This document shows positions 1 to 9,418 of a DNA stretch of 64,000 bases, piece by piece. Each line of letters starts with the position of its first letter. Position 1 is the first letter of the stretch. The DNA is from Paraburkholderia youngii (lineage in GTDB: Bacteria > Pseudomonadota > Gammaproteobacteria > Burkholderiales > Burkholderiaceae): positions 744,001 to 808,000 of the forward strand of contig NZ_JAALDK010000001.1 of assembly GCF_013366925.1 (NCBI RefSeq), given 5' to 3'. The notes beneath the pieces were generated by a model. The model was not told the origin of the DNA. It saw only the letters and a program-made list of their open reading frames with translations, and did no database searches. Both the position numbers and the translations under genes were made by a program.

Positions 1-2
1 TC

Positions 3-1832
3 GCCCTTTCAGCGAATTTTCCTGGAATCGGCGAAGCGAAAGCGCGTCGCTTATGGGATTTCTTTGGCGATGAACTCGCAGATGTGCTTGGTCGAGGTGA
101 CCTGACCGCACTTTGTCAGGTGCTGACTGTGCGTGTTGCGCGGGGCCTCGTTGAAGCTTGGGCCGAACGAAAAGCGGAAGCTATGGTCGTCGAATTTCTC
201 GACACACATGGCTTCGAGCCTAACCTTGCAACTGCAGTCCGTCGGGCTTGGGGTAACGACGCTGCTCGGATGATGGAACTCAATCCCTATTACTTGCTCG
301 CGTTCACGTCGTGGGCTCCCGTAGACGCTGCGGCTGCCAAGTTGGGAGTCGCACATGATGACCCGCGGCGCCTGATTGGAGCTGTTGAATCGTGTCTCTA
401 CGACCGACTTTCCGATGGCCATACGATTACAGACGAAGCTACATTGATTCGATGCATCAATCGGCTTCTAGTCAGAGCGTGCGGCGGGCACGCACTCAAA
501 CTGGCTGTCGAGGAGGGAGCGGTTGTCGGCAGCGCGGAGGCAGGGTATCAGTCGATAGGCGCGGCGGCAATGGAACAAGCGGTAGTCGCAAGGATTCGGT
601 CGATGTTAGCCGGCGATTTGAGCTTTCTCGAAGAAATTGGCACGCGAACTCGTCAGCCTGATTTCATCGCCTCGGCCGTTGAACGCATTCAGGCGGTACA
701 CGGGTTCCGGCTGAGTGAAGAACAGATTGAAGCTGTGCGGCTTCCTTTCGAGTCACAATTCAGTATCCTCTGTGGCGGCGCTGGGGTAGGAAAGACTACA
801 GTGTTGGGCGCAATTGCGGACCTTGCGGTTGCGATGGGCTTCGACGTAATGCCAATGGCGCTCTCAGGCCGCGCGACGAAGCGTATTGAAGAGGGCTCTG
901 GTCACGCTGCGATGACCATTGCCCGATTCATTGCTGCCGTGTCGGTCGACCAGTTGAAACATCTAAGCTCCCGAGCGATTGTAATAGTCGATGAGGCCTC
1001 GATGTTGGACCTGCCCACAACCTATAGAATTCTCCGCTGTCTCTCTGACGGCGTTAGGGTACTCTTTGTAGGAGATCCAACTCAACTGCCGCCGATCGGT
1101 TTTGGGCTGGTATTCCACCGGCTCGTGAACAATCCCCGAGTCCCATTCGTTGAATTGTCTACGGTACTTCGGCAATCTGCCGTTACTGGAATTCCGAAAG
1201 TCGCTGAGGACGTGCGCCATCATCGACTGCCGTCTTTGGCGCCCTTTAGTGGGGTACAGCCTGGGGTCAGCTTTATTGAGTGTGGCCTTGACGAGATTGT
1301 GCAGCAGTTGCGGATCGTGGCAACTTGCTGGGAGGGCGAAGACTGGAGGATTCTTTCAGCTCTCAAGGTAGGGCGCGCAGGCGTGCGTGCGATCAATGAC
1401 GCATTTCACTTCGACCGGTGCTCGAGAGTTGAGCGTCAACCCAATTTCGAGGTCGGTGAGCCGGTAGTTCACCGTGTCAACGATTACACACGGTCTCTGA
1501 TGAACGGGTCTCTTGGGCAAGTTACCGCCAGAGATGAATTTGGAGGGACTGTAATTGATTTTGACGGGCAACAATTCACGTTTCGACCGGAGGAACTGCG
1601 CGGACGTATTGAGCTTGCGTATGCAATTAGTGTACACAAAGCTCAAGGCTCTCAATTCAAGCGCGTCGCCATAGCGATTCAGCAAAGCAGAGTGCTTGAC
1701 CACTCACTGGTTTACACCGCCTTAACTAGGGGCGTTGAGCAGGTAGTTTTTGTAGGTGCTCGCGCGCCTTTTGAGTCCGCAGTCTTAAATTCTGCTTTTG
1801 CGCAACGGCGGTCTGTAGCGTTCGATGTTTGA
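3..1832 (+). CDS. RecD2-like ATP-dependent DNA helicase, 5' end outside window
   Basis: Superfamily 1 helicase of the RecD2/TraA type. The frame is open to the left edge of the window, so the gene starts upstream; an internal GTG at 84 is not a credible start. The first in-window residues read as a helix-hairpin-helix (FPGIGEAKARRLWDFFG), as found before the motor domain in RecD2. The motor follows: Walker A GGAGVGKTT (about nt 774-800), Walker B VIVDEAS, motif III GDPTQLPP, and a C-terminal UvrD-like fold with the VHKAQGSQF and YTALTRG motifs. RecD2 proteins are 5'-3' helicases in DNA repair. It ends with TGA at 1832. No partner gene is visible, so its role here (repair or mobile-element function) is open. 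Confidence 0.85.
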   Translation, partial: ALSANFPGIGEAKARRLWDFFGDELADVLGRGDLTALCQVLTVRVARGLVEAWAERKAEAMVVEFLDTHGFEPNLATAVRRAWGNDAARMMELNPYYLLAFTSWAPVDAAAAKLGVAHDDPRRLIGAVESCLYDRLSDGHTITDEATLIRCINRLLVRACGGHALKLAVEEGAVVGSAEAGYQSIGAAAMEQAVVARIRSMLAGDLSFLEEIGTRTRQPDFIASAVERIQAVHGFRLSEEQIEAVRLPFESQFSILCGGAGVGKTTVLGAIADLAVAMGFDVMPMALSGRATKRIEEGSGHAAMTIARFIAAVSVDQLKHLSSRAIVIVDEASMLDLPTTYRILRCLSDGVRVLFVGDPTQLPPIGFGLVFHRLVNNPRVPFVELSTVLRQSAVTGIPKVAEDVRHHRLPSLAPFSGVQPGVSFIECGLDEIVQQLRIVATCWEGEDWRILSALKVGRAGVRAINDAFHFDRCSRVERQPNFEVGEPVVHRVNDYTRSLMNGSLGQVTARDEFGGTVIDFDGQQFTFRPEELRGRIELAYAISVHKAQGSQFKRVAIAIQQSRVLDHSLVYTALTRGVEQVVFVGARAPFESAVLNSAFAQRRSVAFDV

Positions 1833-2039
1833 CGGCTTTGCATCCCGAGTTCCCCTTTCTGTACTGTCATTGCAACCGCAAACGCCATAATGCTAACGCA
1901 GGGACTACGTCGTCAACGCCATTGGATTTTGCGGACGGCCGGTCTGTATGCCAGATGAACAAAAAAAGTCCCTATTGATTGGAATCACTATCGTAATAAG
2001 GCAAGCCGGCAACGCCGGCGCGTCAGGCTCAAGTGTGTG

Positions 2040-2099
2040 CAACTTGGGGACCGCCGATCGGCGGCTGTCCACACCCTTGCGGTGTGGGCAGCCAAGTTG
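2040..2099. other. Nested inverted-repeat structure in a 717-bp gene-free stretch
   Basis: Between the helicase stop (1832) and the next gene (stop at 2550) no credible coding region is seen. The stretch holds a compact nest of inverted repeats. An outer arm CAACTTGG (2040-2047) matches CCAAGTTG (2092-2099). The inner arm 2063-2075 pairs with 2081-2093 over 13 bp with one G-U pair and a 5-nt loop. A self-complementary CCGCCGATCGGCGG lies at 2051-2064. There is no T-run, so a simple intrinsic terminator is unlikely. It could be a structured RNA, a mobile-element end or a protein-binding site. Confidence 0.4.
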
Positions 2100-2549
2100 T
2101 GCACACGGGGAGAGGACGTCATCCTTTGATCTCGCGTTGGTTTTTTGGATTGGACTCCCAATAAAGCCAACCGTCGCCAGTGTGACGGCGACAGTTATAC
2201 CGTCTCTGCCTCAGCGCGACTGCCCTCCGAAGGCAGCCGGTTGAGATAGCCGTGGAAAGTGGTAAGCCCCTCGTTAATAAACTGAAGCGTCACGCCACGG
2301 CATCGTACTCGGGCCGTCCCGCGACACTGTGGCAGTGCGTTGTAGGGCTTGTACTAGTAGCGCGTCTGCTTCTAGGCGCGCTGCGGGTCTGCGGTCCTAC
2401 GGAGAGCACCAACTTTACGACCGCTTTCGTTCATGCAACTGGCGTTTTGACGACCGTATGTAAGTGAGACGGTCCCGTTCAAGCCCCGCGATGAAATCGA
2501 ACGTTGCGTCGCGCAGCGGAGCCTGCCTTCACGCGGCGGTTCTGTGCGG

Positions 2550-2900
2550 TTATCCGTTCCTTGCAGGCTTTCCCGCGAGATAGTCCAGTCCTTCGCGTAG
2601 GGCGCGCTTCGTGACGGTATCGCGATCCCTCGCCCACGAGTCCGGGTCCGCGCGCTCGTTGGAGGGGACAAGCGCCTTTTCTGCCGCCGTGATGGCAGCG
2701 CCGTACCAATCGACCAACAGGTACCCGATCGCGGTCGCCAAGTGTTCACCCTCCCAACGATCGGGCTCGCTTCCTTCTGCGTCAAGTTGATCAAGCGCCG
2801 CGCGAATGATCCGCTCAGCAAACGCCTTTTTGCCGTAGTTCGGCGCGGCTTGGAACTCGGCGTTACTTGGAAGAACCTTAAGCACTTCGTCGCGATTCAT
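2550..2900 (-). CDS. Small soluble protein of unknown function
   Basis: A 116-residue acidic protein with no signal peptide or membrane segment and no family I recognise. A strong ribosome site (GGAAGGAG) stands just upstream of the ATG at 2900, which supports real translation. It starts 21 bp after the restored stop codon (2922-2924) of the membrane-protein gene split by the IS element, so the two were probably one operon before the insertion. The insertion now separates it from its upstream promoter by about 1.2 kb. Confidence 0.6.
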   Translation of the reverse strand: MNRDEVLKVLPSNAEFQAAPNYGKKAFAERIIRAALDQLDAEGSEPDRWEGEHLATAIGYLLVDWYGAAITAAEKALVPSNERADPDSWARDRDTVTKRALREGLDYLAGKPARNG

Positions 2901-2921
2901 GGCTCGACTCCTTCCGAAAGG

Positions 2922-3052
2922 TCAACGCTTGTTGCCGCCAAGTTCGTTCATCGCGCGGGCGATTACGGCAGCGCGCAGCTCGTCTAACTGCTCAGTTCCG
3001 AGAATGCGACGCAACAGTGCAATCAGGTTGTAATGCGCGAGTTCAGAGTTAA
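2922..3052 (-). pseudogene. 3' fragment of membrane-protein gene split by the IS element
   Basis: Reading this fragment after the 5' part at 4234-4793, with the IS and one TTAA target copy removed, continues the same frame without a stop. It gives about 42 further residues, rich in Leu, Arg and Ala and ending in GGNKR, then TGA at 2924-2922. This shows the insertion happened inside a coding gene. The fragment has no start of its own. Confidence 0.75.
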
Positions 3053-4233
3053 GGAAGGTCTGCAAAAGTCCTGGCATTGAGATTCCGGTGAACTATCCTG
3101 GGATGAAGGGAGTGAGTTGAGGAGAGCCCAGATGACGCAACTTGGACTTGACCTGGATCTGACAACGAAGCGCACGCGTAAGCGAGAATTTCTCGATGAG
3201 ATGCGACGCGTTGTGCCTTGGTTGAAGCTCATTGCGCTGATCGAACCGCACTATCCGACTGGTAGGACTGGACGGCCGCCGTTCCCGATCGCGACGATGC
3301 TGCACATTCATTTCATGCAACAGTGGTTTGGTCTGTCCGATCCAGCGATGGAAGAAGCGTTATATGACGTGCCGCTGTATCGTGACTTCGCAGGACTTGA
3401 CGGCGGCATGACGCATTTGCCGGACGAGAGCACGATTCTGCGGTTTCGTCACCTTCTCGAAGCGCATGGACTGGCTGCGCAGATGCTCGCGCTGGTCAAT
3501 GAAATCCTGGTGGAGAAAGGCCTGATGCTCAAGACCGGGTCGGTTGTCGATGCCACGTTGATTCCGGCGCCCAGTTCGACGAAAAACAACTCCGGAACGC
3601 GCGATCCCGAGATGCGTCAGACGCAGAAAAGCGGTAACTGGTACTTCGGAATGAAAGCGCACATCGGCGTGGACGCTGAGTCCGGCCTGGTCCATACCGT
3701 TGTAGGCACGGCGGCCAACGTCCACGACATTACGGAGGCTCATGCGCTGTTGCACGGTCAAGAAACGGACGTGTACGCTGACGCGGGATATCAGGGGATC
3801 GAAAAGCGTTGCGAGACTGGCGCGGTGCGCTGGCACATCGCGATGAGACCAGGCAAGCGCAAAAAGCTGGATCTGAGTGATCGTTTGGACGCGATATACG
3901 ATCAGATCGAGCGGCTGAAGGCCGGCGTCCGCGCCAAGGTCGAACATCCGTTCCGCGTCCTCAAGCGGCAGTTTGCTTACACGAAGACCCGATATCGCGG
4001 TTTGATGAAGAACACAGCCCAGATCACGACGTTGTTTGCTCTGAGCAATCTATGGATGGCGCGTAGAGCTTTGCGCAAGGCTTGATAACCCAGGCGCCGT
4101 GTCTTGCGCCTCAGTAGCGGTGCACGGAGCGGCGTAAATCGCAGGCGCCTTAACGACTCAACAAATTCTCATCACCGTCACTGCGAAAAATATAGAAGGT
4201 CAGCGCTCGAAATGCGGGTTATGCAGACCTTCC
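3053..4233. mobile_element. IS5-family insertion sequence with 4-bp TTAA target duplication
   Basis: The element is 1,181 bp. Terminal inverted repeats are GGAAGGTCTGCAAAA (3053-3067) and TTATGCAGACCTTCC (4219-4233), 14 of 15 matching. Direct repeats TTAA flank it (3049-3052 and 4234-4237), a duplication typical of this family. It holds one transposase gene. Intact ends, an intact transposase and an exact target duplication point to a recent, possibly still mobile insertion. It interrupts a minus-strand gene whose frame is restored on removal. Confidence 0.9.
3132..4085 (+). CDS. IS5-family DDE transposase
   Basis: A 317-residue transposase. I chose the ATG at 3132 because AGGAGAG precedes it; an in-frame TTG at 3117 is less likely. 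The N-terminal half has the IS5-type region that reads GRPPFPIATMLHIHFMQQWF and continues toward ALYDVPLYRDFAGLD. Catalytic residues are visible: the first Asp in VVDATLIPAPSS, the second in YADAGYQG, and the Glu in AKVEHPFRVLKRQF. Length is normal for the family and no frameshift is needed. Confidence 0.93.
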   Translation: MTQLGLDLDLTTKRTRKREFLDEMRRVVPWLKLIALIEPHYPTGRTGRPPFPIATMLHIHFMQQWFGLSDPAMEEALYDVPLYRDFAGLDGGMTHLPDESTILRFRHLLEAHGLAAQMLALVNEILVEKGLMLKTGSVVDATLIPAPSSTKNNSGTRDPEMRQTQKSGNWYFGMKAHIGVDAESGLVHTVVGTAANVHDITEAHALLHGQETDVYADAGYQGIEKRCETGAVRWHIAMRPGKRKKLDLSDRLDAIYDQIERLKAGVRAKVEHPFRVLKRQFAYTKTRYRGLMKNTAQITTLFALSNLWMARRALRKA

Positions 4234-4793
4234 TTAACTTCCTTCCCGGCCCATTCCTTGTAGCCCATCACTTCGCACAAGCGCGTATACATTCGGTTTA
4301 TGTGCTCTCCGCGATCACTTGCGTTCGGATCGCCGATAGTTGACTGAACATACCCCGCACTCGCTCCGATGTCGCGTAATGCCTGTTCGAATCGCTCCAG
4401 CTTCTCGTCCGTGTCGGTTGTGATCCATATCGTCCACTTCCGTCTGAGTCTATACAAGGCCCCTGCGTCATCAAGGACTTTCTCCGTTGGCCCGCTCGTG
4501 ACAAGCGTGTCGAGCGCGTTGCGGAAGCCTTCGGCGTACTCTTCGCAGAATTGAACGTATTTATCGAAGGCGACATTCGCCATATGTGAGCCAGCGGAGT
4601 CCGTCGCCATCTTGATTCGTTCGCGGGCAGTTTGTGATCGTTGTTGCAGGATGGCTAAGCCGACGGCCACGCCTGCGCCGATCAAGCCGCCAACGAATGA
4701 CCATACCCCGCTGCTTATCCCGTCGCCAATCGCGGAGGAGGTCGCGCTGGCTGCCTGGATCGCGCTGGCTGCTATTGCCGGAGATAGCGTCAT
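4200..4793 (-). pseudogene. Single-pass membrane protein, 3' end replaced by IS insertion
   Basis: The 197-residue reading has a native N-terminal region with one hydrophobic segment (roughly residues 28-50, with GGLIGAGVAVGLAIL) and a long charged helical tail. The last 11 codons (4200-4233) come from the IS right end, so the present product is a truncated chimera. Native coding is 4234-4793 and continued into 2922-3052; the intact protein would have been about 230 residues. I do not recognise the family. Its former operon partner is the gene at 2550-2900. Confidence 0.65.
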
Positions 4794-4950
4794 TTTGTTC
4801 CCTTCGTAGTTGGCGTGGTTGCCGCGACATTTTACGGGGTCGCGGAAGGCGTAATTGGCTGCGCGGGGCAGTCCAATATCCGGGCGGGGGAGGCGAGAGG
4901 CGTACGCAGGACGGGGAGAGGGGCGAATGTGCGCTTCCGGAGGCGTAGGA

Positions 4951-4989
4951 CAAAAGAAAAGCCGCCCTACGGTTCGCGCCGTGGGCGGC
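4951..4989 (-). terminator. Rho-independent terminator, minus strand
   Basis: A GC-rich stem (4961-4972 with 4979-4989, one bulged T) is followed on the minus strand by a T-rich tract (complement of AAAAGAAAA, 4952-4960). It lies 145 bp beyond the stop of the exported protein at 5134 and would end that transcript before the next minus-strand gene. Confidence 0.65.
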
Positions 4990-5133
4990 CTTAACGCCCG
5001 TTACTCGTGGGCGAGTATAAGAGCAAAGCGGTTCCTATCGTCTCCGTCCGCTATGGCGAACGCGAGGACACTGGAGGGTCCTGCCGCAGCGCCGTCTCCT
5101 ACTCCTCGTCAGCGAAAGCCGCCAATGTGGCGT

Positions 5134-5589
5134 TCAGTTCAGCCCCTCTTTGCAGGTCGTCACCATAACGTCGCCAGACGCGCCGGAACCGGGCGTGGTT
5201 TCCGATAGGTCTGTTCCGGAACGGGGAGATTGCTGGGAGTAGATCAGCATGTGATTCGTGGCGACATAGGTCCACATTTCGGTAGCTTTCGGCTGTAGGA
5301 CAACCCAAGTCACCGACTCGTTCGTTACGTGGACTGTAATCGCAGGATCGCTTTCTGGAACGCCAGACGCGTCCGACATGCTGATCGTGGCTTGGGCTCC
5401 GCGCGGCTCGTCCGGCCATACGATGGTCGGATGGCTAGCAGCGAAACCGTTTGGACCGGACTGGGTTTTGCCGTGCGCGTCCACGCTGAACCTGATGCCG
5501 CTCAGTTCGCCGCACTCAAGAGTAAGCGTTTTCGCAGAAACTCCAGTGGCACCCACCGCCAAGGCCGCAGCTAGAAGACCTGCTTTCAT
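5134..5589 (-). CDS. Exported protein of unknown function
   Basis: 151 residues with a clear Sec signal peptide (Met-Lys start, Ala/Leu/Val core, likely cut near VSA-K at about residue 19). The mature part has Cys at about 26 and another near the C-terminus (TTCKEGLN), which could form a disulfide in the periplasm. GGGAG precedes the ATG at 5589. No family recognised. It stands alone between a terminator and a roughly 550-bp gap. Confidence 0.6.
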   Translation of the reverse strand: MKAGLLAAALAVGATGVSAKTLTLECGELSGIRFSVDAHGKTQSGPNGFAASHPTIVWPDEPRGAQATISMSDASGVPESDPAITVHVTNESVTWVVLQPKATEMWTYVATNHMLIYSQQSPRSGTDLSETTPGSGASGDVMVTTCKEGLN

Positions 5590-6090
5590 AAGACTCCCCG
5601 TTTTTTCCGATCATGATACTTCGGGGCCGCTACGAGGTACCCGATCAACCTAGAACGTGCCGCCGCGCCTGTTCCCAACTTCTCTCCTGGGCGGCCCACC
5701 GACCGGTCCTAGCGCCTCCTATCTCGCCTAAAGCACCACTCAGAACCGCCGCGAGGCGGGTGATTTACGTTTTCGCACTTATCTCCGCAAAACAGTAGCG
5801 CTCTTATCACGGCTAGCACGCGTATCCGCAGACCGAGCGTAAGCGTGGTAGCGGCGATCGCGGCGATCTGTCTTCGCTGCTGGAAAATGGGATCGGCTGA
5901 ATTCTGGCCAGTGCGGGACATGTCCCGTCGATAGCTCGCGCGACGTCGCGAACTCTTTCCCCTGTCGCACACGGTCGTCGGAGACCGTACCGGCGAACGG
6001 CTCACGACACTGTTCGCGATTTGAAAGGTTGGCACCAGGGTAAACACATATTTCACAGGCTCCCTGCCGCTCTAGAATAGGCGCGTTCGC

Positions 6091-6117
6091 AAATAGCAAT
6101 AACGCTTGTTATACATT
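6091..6117. promoter_or_regulatory. Candidate IclR-type operator upstream of mhaA
   Basis: AAATAGC - N10 - GTTATACATT, 22-48 bp before the mhaA start, fits the pattern seen at other promoters here (TATAnnGC-N10-G(C/T)nnATA). A smaller perfect palindrome, ATAAC-GCTT-GTTAT, lies inside at 6099-6112. The rest of the gap 5590-6138 shows no gene. IclR-family repressors commonly bind imperfect palindromes of this size; the assignment is inference. Confidence 0.5.
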
Positions 6118-6138
6118 AATTTTGGCTGGGAGACGCTG

Positions 6139-7821
6139 ATGCCGACCGACTATCAACAACTGCGGTTCGAATATCTTCGAGCTGCAGATCACGACGCTAA
6201 AAGCCAGGTAATCCATCCCGTTGTCGTAGTGGGCGCTGGACCAGTAGGGCTTGCGGCAGCAATTGACCTTGCGCAGCAAGGCGTTAAAACCGTACTCGTC
6301 GACAACGACGACACGCTGTCGAGCGGGTCGCGCGCTATCTGCTTTGCCAAACGGACGCTTGAAATCTTCGATCGTCTCGGTTGCGGTGATCGCATGGTGG
6401 AGAAGGGCGTGAGCTGGAATGTCGGCAAGGTGTTCCTTCAGGACGAGTTGATCTACACCTTCAACCTGCTTCCCGAAACCGGTCATGCACGACCAGCGTT
6501 TATCAACCTCCAGCAGTACTACGTCGAGGGCTACCTTGCCGAGCGTGCGACGCAACTCGATAACCTGCAAATGCGATGGAAAAGCAACGTTGTCGGTCTC
6601 ACGCAGCACGACGACCATGTCGAGTTGCAAGTCGAGACGCCGGACGGAACTTACGCGTTGAGCGCGCAGTACGTCATCGCCGCTGACGGGGCGCGTAGCC
6701 CGATGCGAAACATGCTTGGCCTGGACAGCAAAGGCCGCACATTCAAGGATCGCTTCCTGATCGCGGATGTGAAAATGAAGGCGTCTTTTCCCACCGAGCG
6801 CTGGTTCTGGTTCGATCCGCCTTTCCACCCCAATCAGTCCGTGCTTTTGCACCGTCAGCCGGACGATGTCTGGCGTATCGATTTTCAGCTTGGCTGGGAT
6901 GCGGACCCGGTTGCCGAGAAAGCGCCCGAGCGCGTGATCCCGCGTGTAAAGGCGCTGCTAGGCGAAGACGTCGAATTTGATCTCGAATGGGTCAGCGTCT
7001 ACACGTTCTCGTGCCTGCGCATGGATTCTTTCCGTCACGGGCGCATATTGTTTGCAGGCGATTCCGCGCATGGCGTGTCGCCGTTCGGCGCACGCGGAGC
7101 GAACAGTGGGGTGCAGGACTCGGACAACCTCGCCTGGAAACTCAAACTGGTCGTGAACGGGGATGCTCCGTCCGCTCTGCTGGACACCTACGCGTCAGAG
7201 CGCGAATACGCAGCAGACGAAAACATTCTCAATTCGACCCGTGCTACCGACTTCATCACGCCGAAAAGCGCGGTCTCGCATCTGTTTCGCGACGCAACAC
7301 TGAAGCTTGCAAAGGACTATCCGTTTGCGCGTCGCATCGTCAACAGCGGGAGACTGTCGGTTCCGGCCGTACTTTCCGGTTCGCCGCTGAATACGCCGGA
7401 TAAGGCCGACGACGCGTTCTCATGCGCGATGGTTCCGGGTGCCGTATGCGTCGATGCTCCGATCAAGCTCGACGGTAACGACGCCTGGTTCCTGAGTCAG
7501 ATTTCGGGCGGTCAGTTCGCCGGCATCTATTTTTGTGGTCTTGACGACGACATCGCCGCAACCACCGAACAACTCGCTGCGCTTGCGCATTTGCCAATAC
7601 CCGTAAAGCCGCTGATTGTGGCTCCCAAAGGTGCAGCCGCATGCGCAGCGGCTGATGCAGTCGTCGTCGAGGATGTGGAAGGGATTGTCTCGCACCGCTT
7701 TGATGCGCGGCCGGGCACCTTTTACCTGGTGCGTCCCGATCAGCACGTCTGCGCACGCTGGCGCGAACTTAACACCGATTCGATCTCCGCGGCGGTCAGC
7801 CGCGCAACCTGCAACGGATGA
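6139..7821 (+). CDS. mhaA: FAD-dependent 3-hydroxyphenylacetate 6-hydroxylase, large subunit
   Basis: A 560-residue class A flavoprotein monooxygenase. It likely converts 3-hydroxyphenylacetate to homogentisate using NAD(P)H and O2. Visible motifs are the FAD-binding VVVGAGPVGLAAAIDLAQQG (residues about 28-47), the DG motif IAADGARSP (about 180) and the GD motif FAGDSAHGVSPFGARGANSG (about 305). The ATG at 6139 is preceded by GGGAG; an in-frame TTG at 6106 lacks a site. It overlaps the next gene by ATGA. The substrate call rests on the neighbours: a small DUF2783 protein then hmgA-fahA-maiA, as in the Pseudomonas putida mhaAB system. A 4-hydroxyphenylacetate 1-hydroxylase would also yield homogentisate and cannot be excluded. 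Confidence 0.72.
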   Translation: MPTDYQQLRFEYLRAADHDAKSQVIHPVVVVGAGPVGLAAAIDLAQQGVKTVLVDNDDTLSSGSRAICFAKRTLEIFDRLGCGDRMVEKGVSWNVGKVFLQDELIYTFNLLPETGHARPAFINLQQYYVEGYLAERATQLDNLQMRWKSNVVGLTQHDDHVELQVETPDGTYALSAQYVIAADGARSPMRNMLGLDSKGRTFKDRFLIADVKMKASFPTERWFWFDPPFHPNQSVLLHRQPDDVWRIDFQLGWDADPVAEKAPERVIPRVKALLGEDVEFDLEWVSVYTFSCLRMDSFRHGRILFAGDSAHGVSPFGARGANSGVQDSDNLAWKLKLVVNGDAPSALLDTYASEREYAADENILNSTRATDFITPKSAVSHLFRDATLKLAKDYPFARRIVNSGRLSVPAVLSGSPLNTPDKADDAFSCAMVPGAVCVDAPIKLDGNDAWFLSQISGGQFAGIYFCGLDDDIAATTEQLAALAHLPIPVKPLIVAPKGAAACAAADAVVVEDVEGIVSHRFDARPGTFYLVRPDQHVCARWRELNTDSISAAVSRATCNG

Positions 7822-8054
7822 AGACCATGAGCCATCTGAACACCGAAATCAACATCGCGGACATGGACTCGTTCTACGAACACCTGATCGAGACACACAA
7901 CGGGCTGAGCGAGGCAGATAGCCAACTCATCAACGCCAAGCTGGTGCTCCTGCTCGCTAATCACATCGGCGACATGGACGTTCTCAAGGATGCGTTCGCA
8001 AAAGCTCGTGCGGGCATTTCCCCCGTGGCGCAGACATCCGCGCAGTCCCATTGA
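7818..8054 (+). CDS. mhaB: DUF2783-type small coupling protein of the hydroxylase
   Basis: A 78-residue helical, soluble protein (or 75 residues from the ATG at 7827). It overlaps the end of mhaA by 4 bp, which implies translational coupling. Size and position match MhaB, the small second component required with the flavoprotein MhaA in P. putida 3-hydroxyphenylacetate hydroxylase. It has no cofactor-binding motif, in line with a coupling or stabilising role. The residues around [20 protein letters not shown] form the most family-like stretch. Confidence 0.65.
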   Translation: MKTMSHLNTEINIADMDSFYEHLIETHNGLSEADSQLINAKLVLLLANHIGDMDVLKDAFAKARAGISPVAQTSAQSH

Positions 8055-8083
8055 ATCGGTATTTGACGTTGAATGGAGTAATC

Positions 8084-9418
8084 ATGTCGGAAAACAGTCA
8101 CGGTCTGACACTCGCAGCAGGTTCACGCTATCAATCCGGATTCGGAAACGAGTTTGCTACCGAAGCCGTACCGGACGTCCTGCCAGTCGGCAGGAATTCC
8201 CCGCAGCGAGTTGCGAAAGGCTTATACGCGGAACAGATTTCGGGCACAGCATTTACGGCGCCGCGCGCGCATAACCGCCGTTCGTGGCTTTACCGGATTC
8301 GTCCGGCCGCGGTCCACCGTCCGTTTAAGCCTATTGAGAATGAGCGGCTGGTCGGCGACTTTTCGACGGTCCCCAAGACGCCACCGGATCAGCTTCGCTG
8401 GGATCCACTGCCGTTTGAAAGCGAACCTGTTGATTTCGTGGATTCGCTGGTGACGATGGCAGGCAATGGTTCGGCCGCATCTTCATCCGGTTGCGCGATT
8501 CACTTGTACGCGGCGACGCAGTCGATGAAGGACCGCTTTTTCTATTCGGCCGATGGCGAGTTGCTTATCGTTCCGCAGGAGGGGCGTCTGACGCTCGCAA
8601 CTGAACTCGGCGTGCTCGAGGTCGAGCCTTTTGAGATTGCCGTGGTTCCGCGTGGTGTGCGCTTTTCAGTCGAACTTCCAGATGGCCGTGCACGTGGCTA
8701 CGTTTGCGAGAATTTTGGCGCCTTGCTCGAACTGCCAGATCTGGGGCCGATCGGCTCGAACGGGCTGGCCAACCCCCGCGACTTCCTTACACCGGTCGCG
8801 GCATTCGAAGACCGCGAAGGCGACTTCGAACTTGTAGCGAAATTCGGTGGCAGCTTATGGCGGGCGGAGATCGACCATTCGCCGCTCGACGTCGTGGCCT
8901 GGCACGGAAACTACGCGCCGTACAAGTACGACCTGCGCCAATTCAATACGATTGGCTCAATCAGTTTCGACCATCCGGACCCATCTATTTTCCTGGTCCT
9001 GCAGTCACCGAGTGACACCGAAGGTGTGCATTCGCTCGACTTTGTGATCTTTCCTCCGCGTTGGCTTGTGGGCGAAGACACGTTCCGGCCGCCCTGGTTC
9101 CACCGGAATGTCGCAAGCGAGTTCATGGGCCTGATCCACGGGGCGTACGACGCGAAGGAAGAGGGTTTCGTACCGGGTGGCGCCAGCCTGCACAACTGCA
9201 TGTCCGGCCACGGCCCGGATGCGGAGACGTTTAACAAGGCTTCGAACAGTGACACCACGAAGCCTCACAAGGTGAGTGACACCATGGCCTTCATGTTCGA
9301 GACGCCCCTTGTCATTCGACCGACGCAGTTTGCACTGACGACGTCTCAACTTCAGGCGGAATATTTTCAGTGCTGGCAGGGGCTCAAAAACAATTTTGCG
9401 AAGGAAAATCAGTCATGA
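8084..9418 (+). CDS. hmgA: Homogentisate 1,2-dioxygenase (intact copy)
   Basis: A 444-residue non-haem Fe(II) dioxygenase that opens homogentisate to maleylacetoacetate in the cytoplasm. The length equals that of characterised enzymes. The iron ligands are visible as His340 and Glu346 in [14 protein letters not shown] and His376 in CMSGHGPD. Start: ATG at 8084 with GGAG upstream; a TTG at 8051 is in frame but unsupported. Its stop overlaps the fahA start (ATGA), so hmgA-fahA-maiA are translationally coupled. A second, divergent hmgA on the minus strand (20732-22141) is broken, which makes this the only full-length copy in the window. Confidence 0.96.
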   Translation: MSENSHGLTLAAGSRYQSGFGNEFATEAVPDVLPVGRNSPQRVAKGLYAEQISGTAFTAPRAHNRRSWLYRIRPAAVHRPFKPIENERLVGDFSTVPKTPPDQLRWDPLPFESEPVDFVDSLVTMAGNGSAASSSGCAIHLYAATQSMKDRFFYSADGELLIVPQEGRLTLATELGVLEVEPFEIAVVPRGVRFSVELPDGRARGYVCENFGALLELPDLGPIGSNGLANPRDFLTPVAAFEDREGDFELVAKFGGSLWRAEIDHSPLDVVAWHGNYAPYKYDLRQFNTIGSISFDHPDPSIFLVLQSPSDTEGVHSLDFVIFPPRWLVGEDTFRPPWFHRNVASEFMGLIHGAYDAKEEGFVPGGASLHNCMSGHGPDAETFNKASNSDTTKPHKVSDTMAFMFETPLVIRPTQFALTTSQLQAEYFQCWQGLKNNFAKENQS

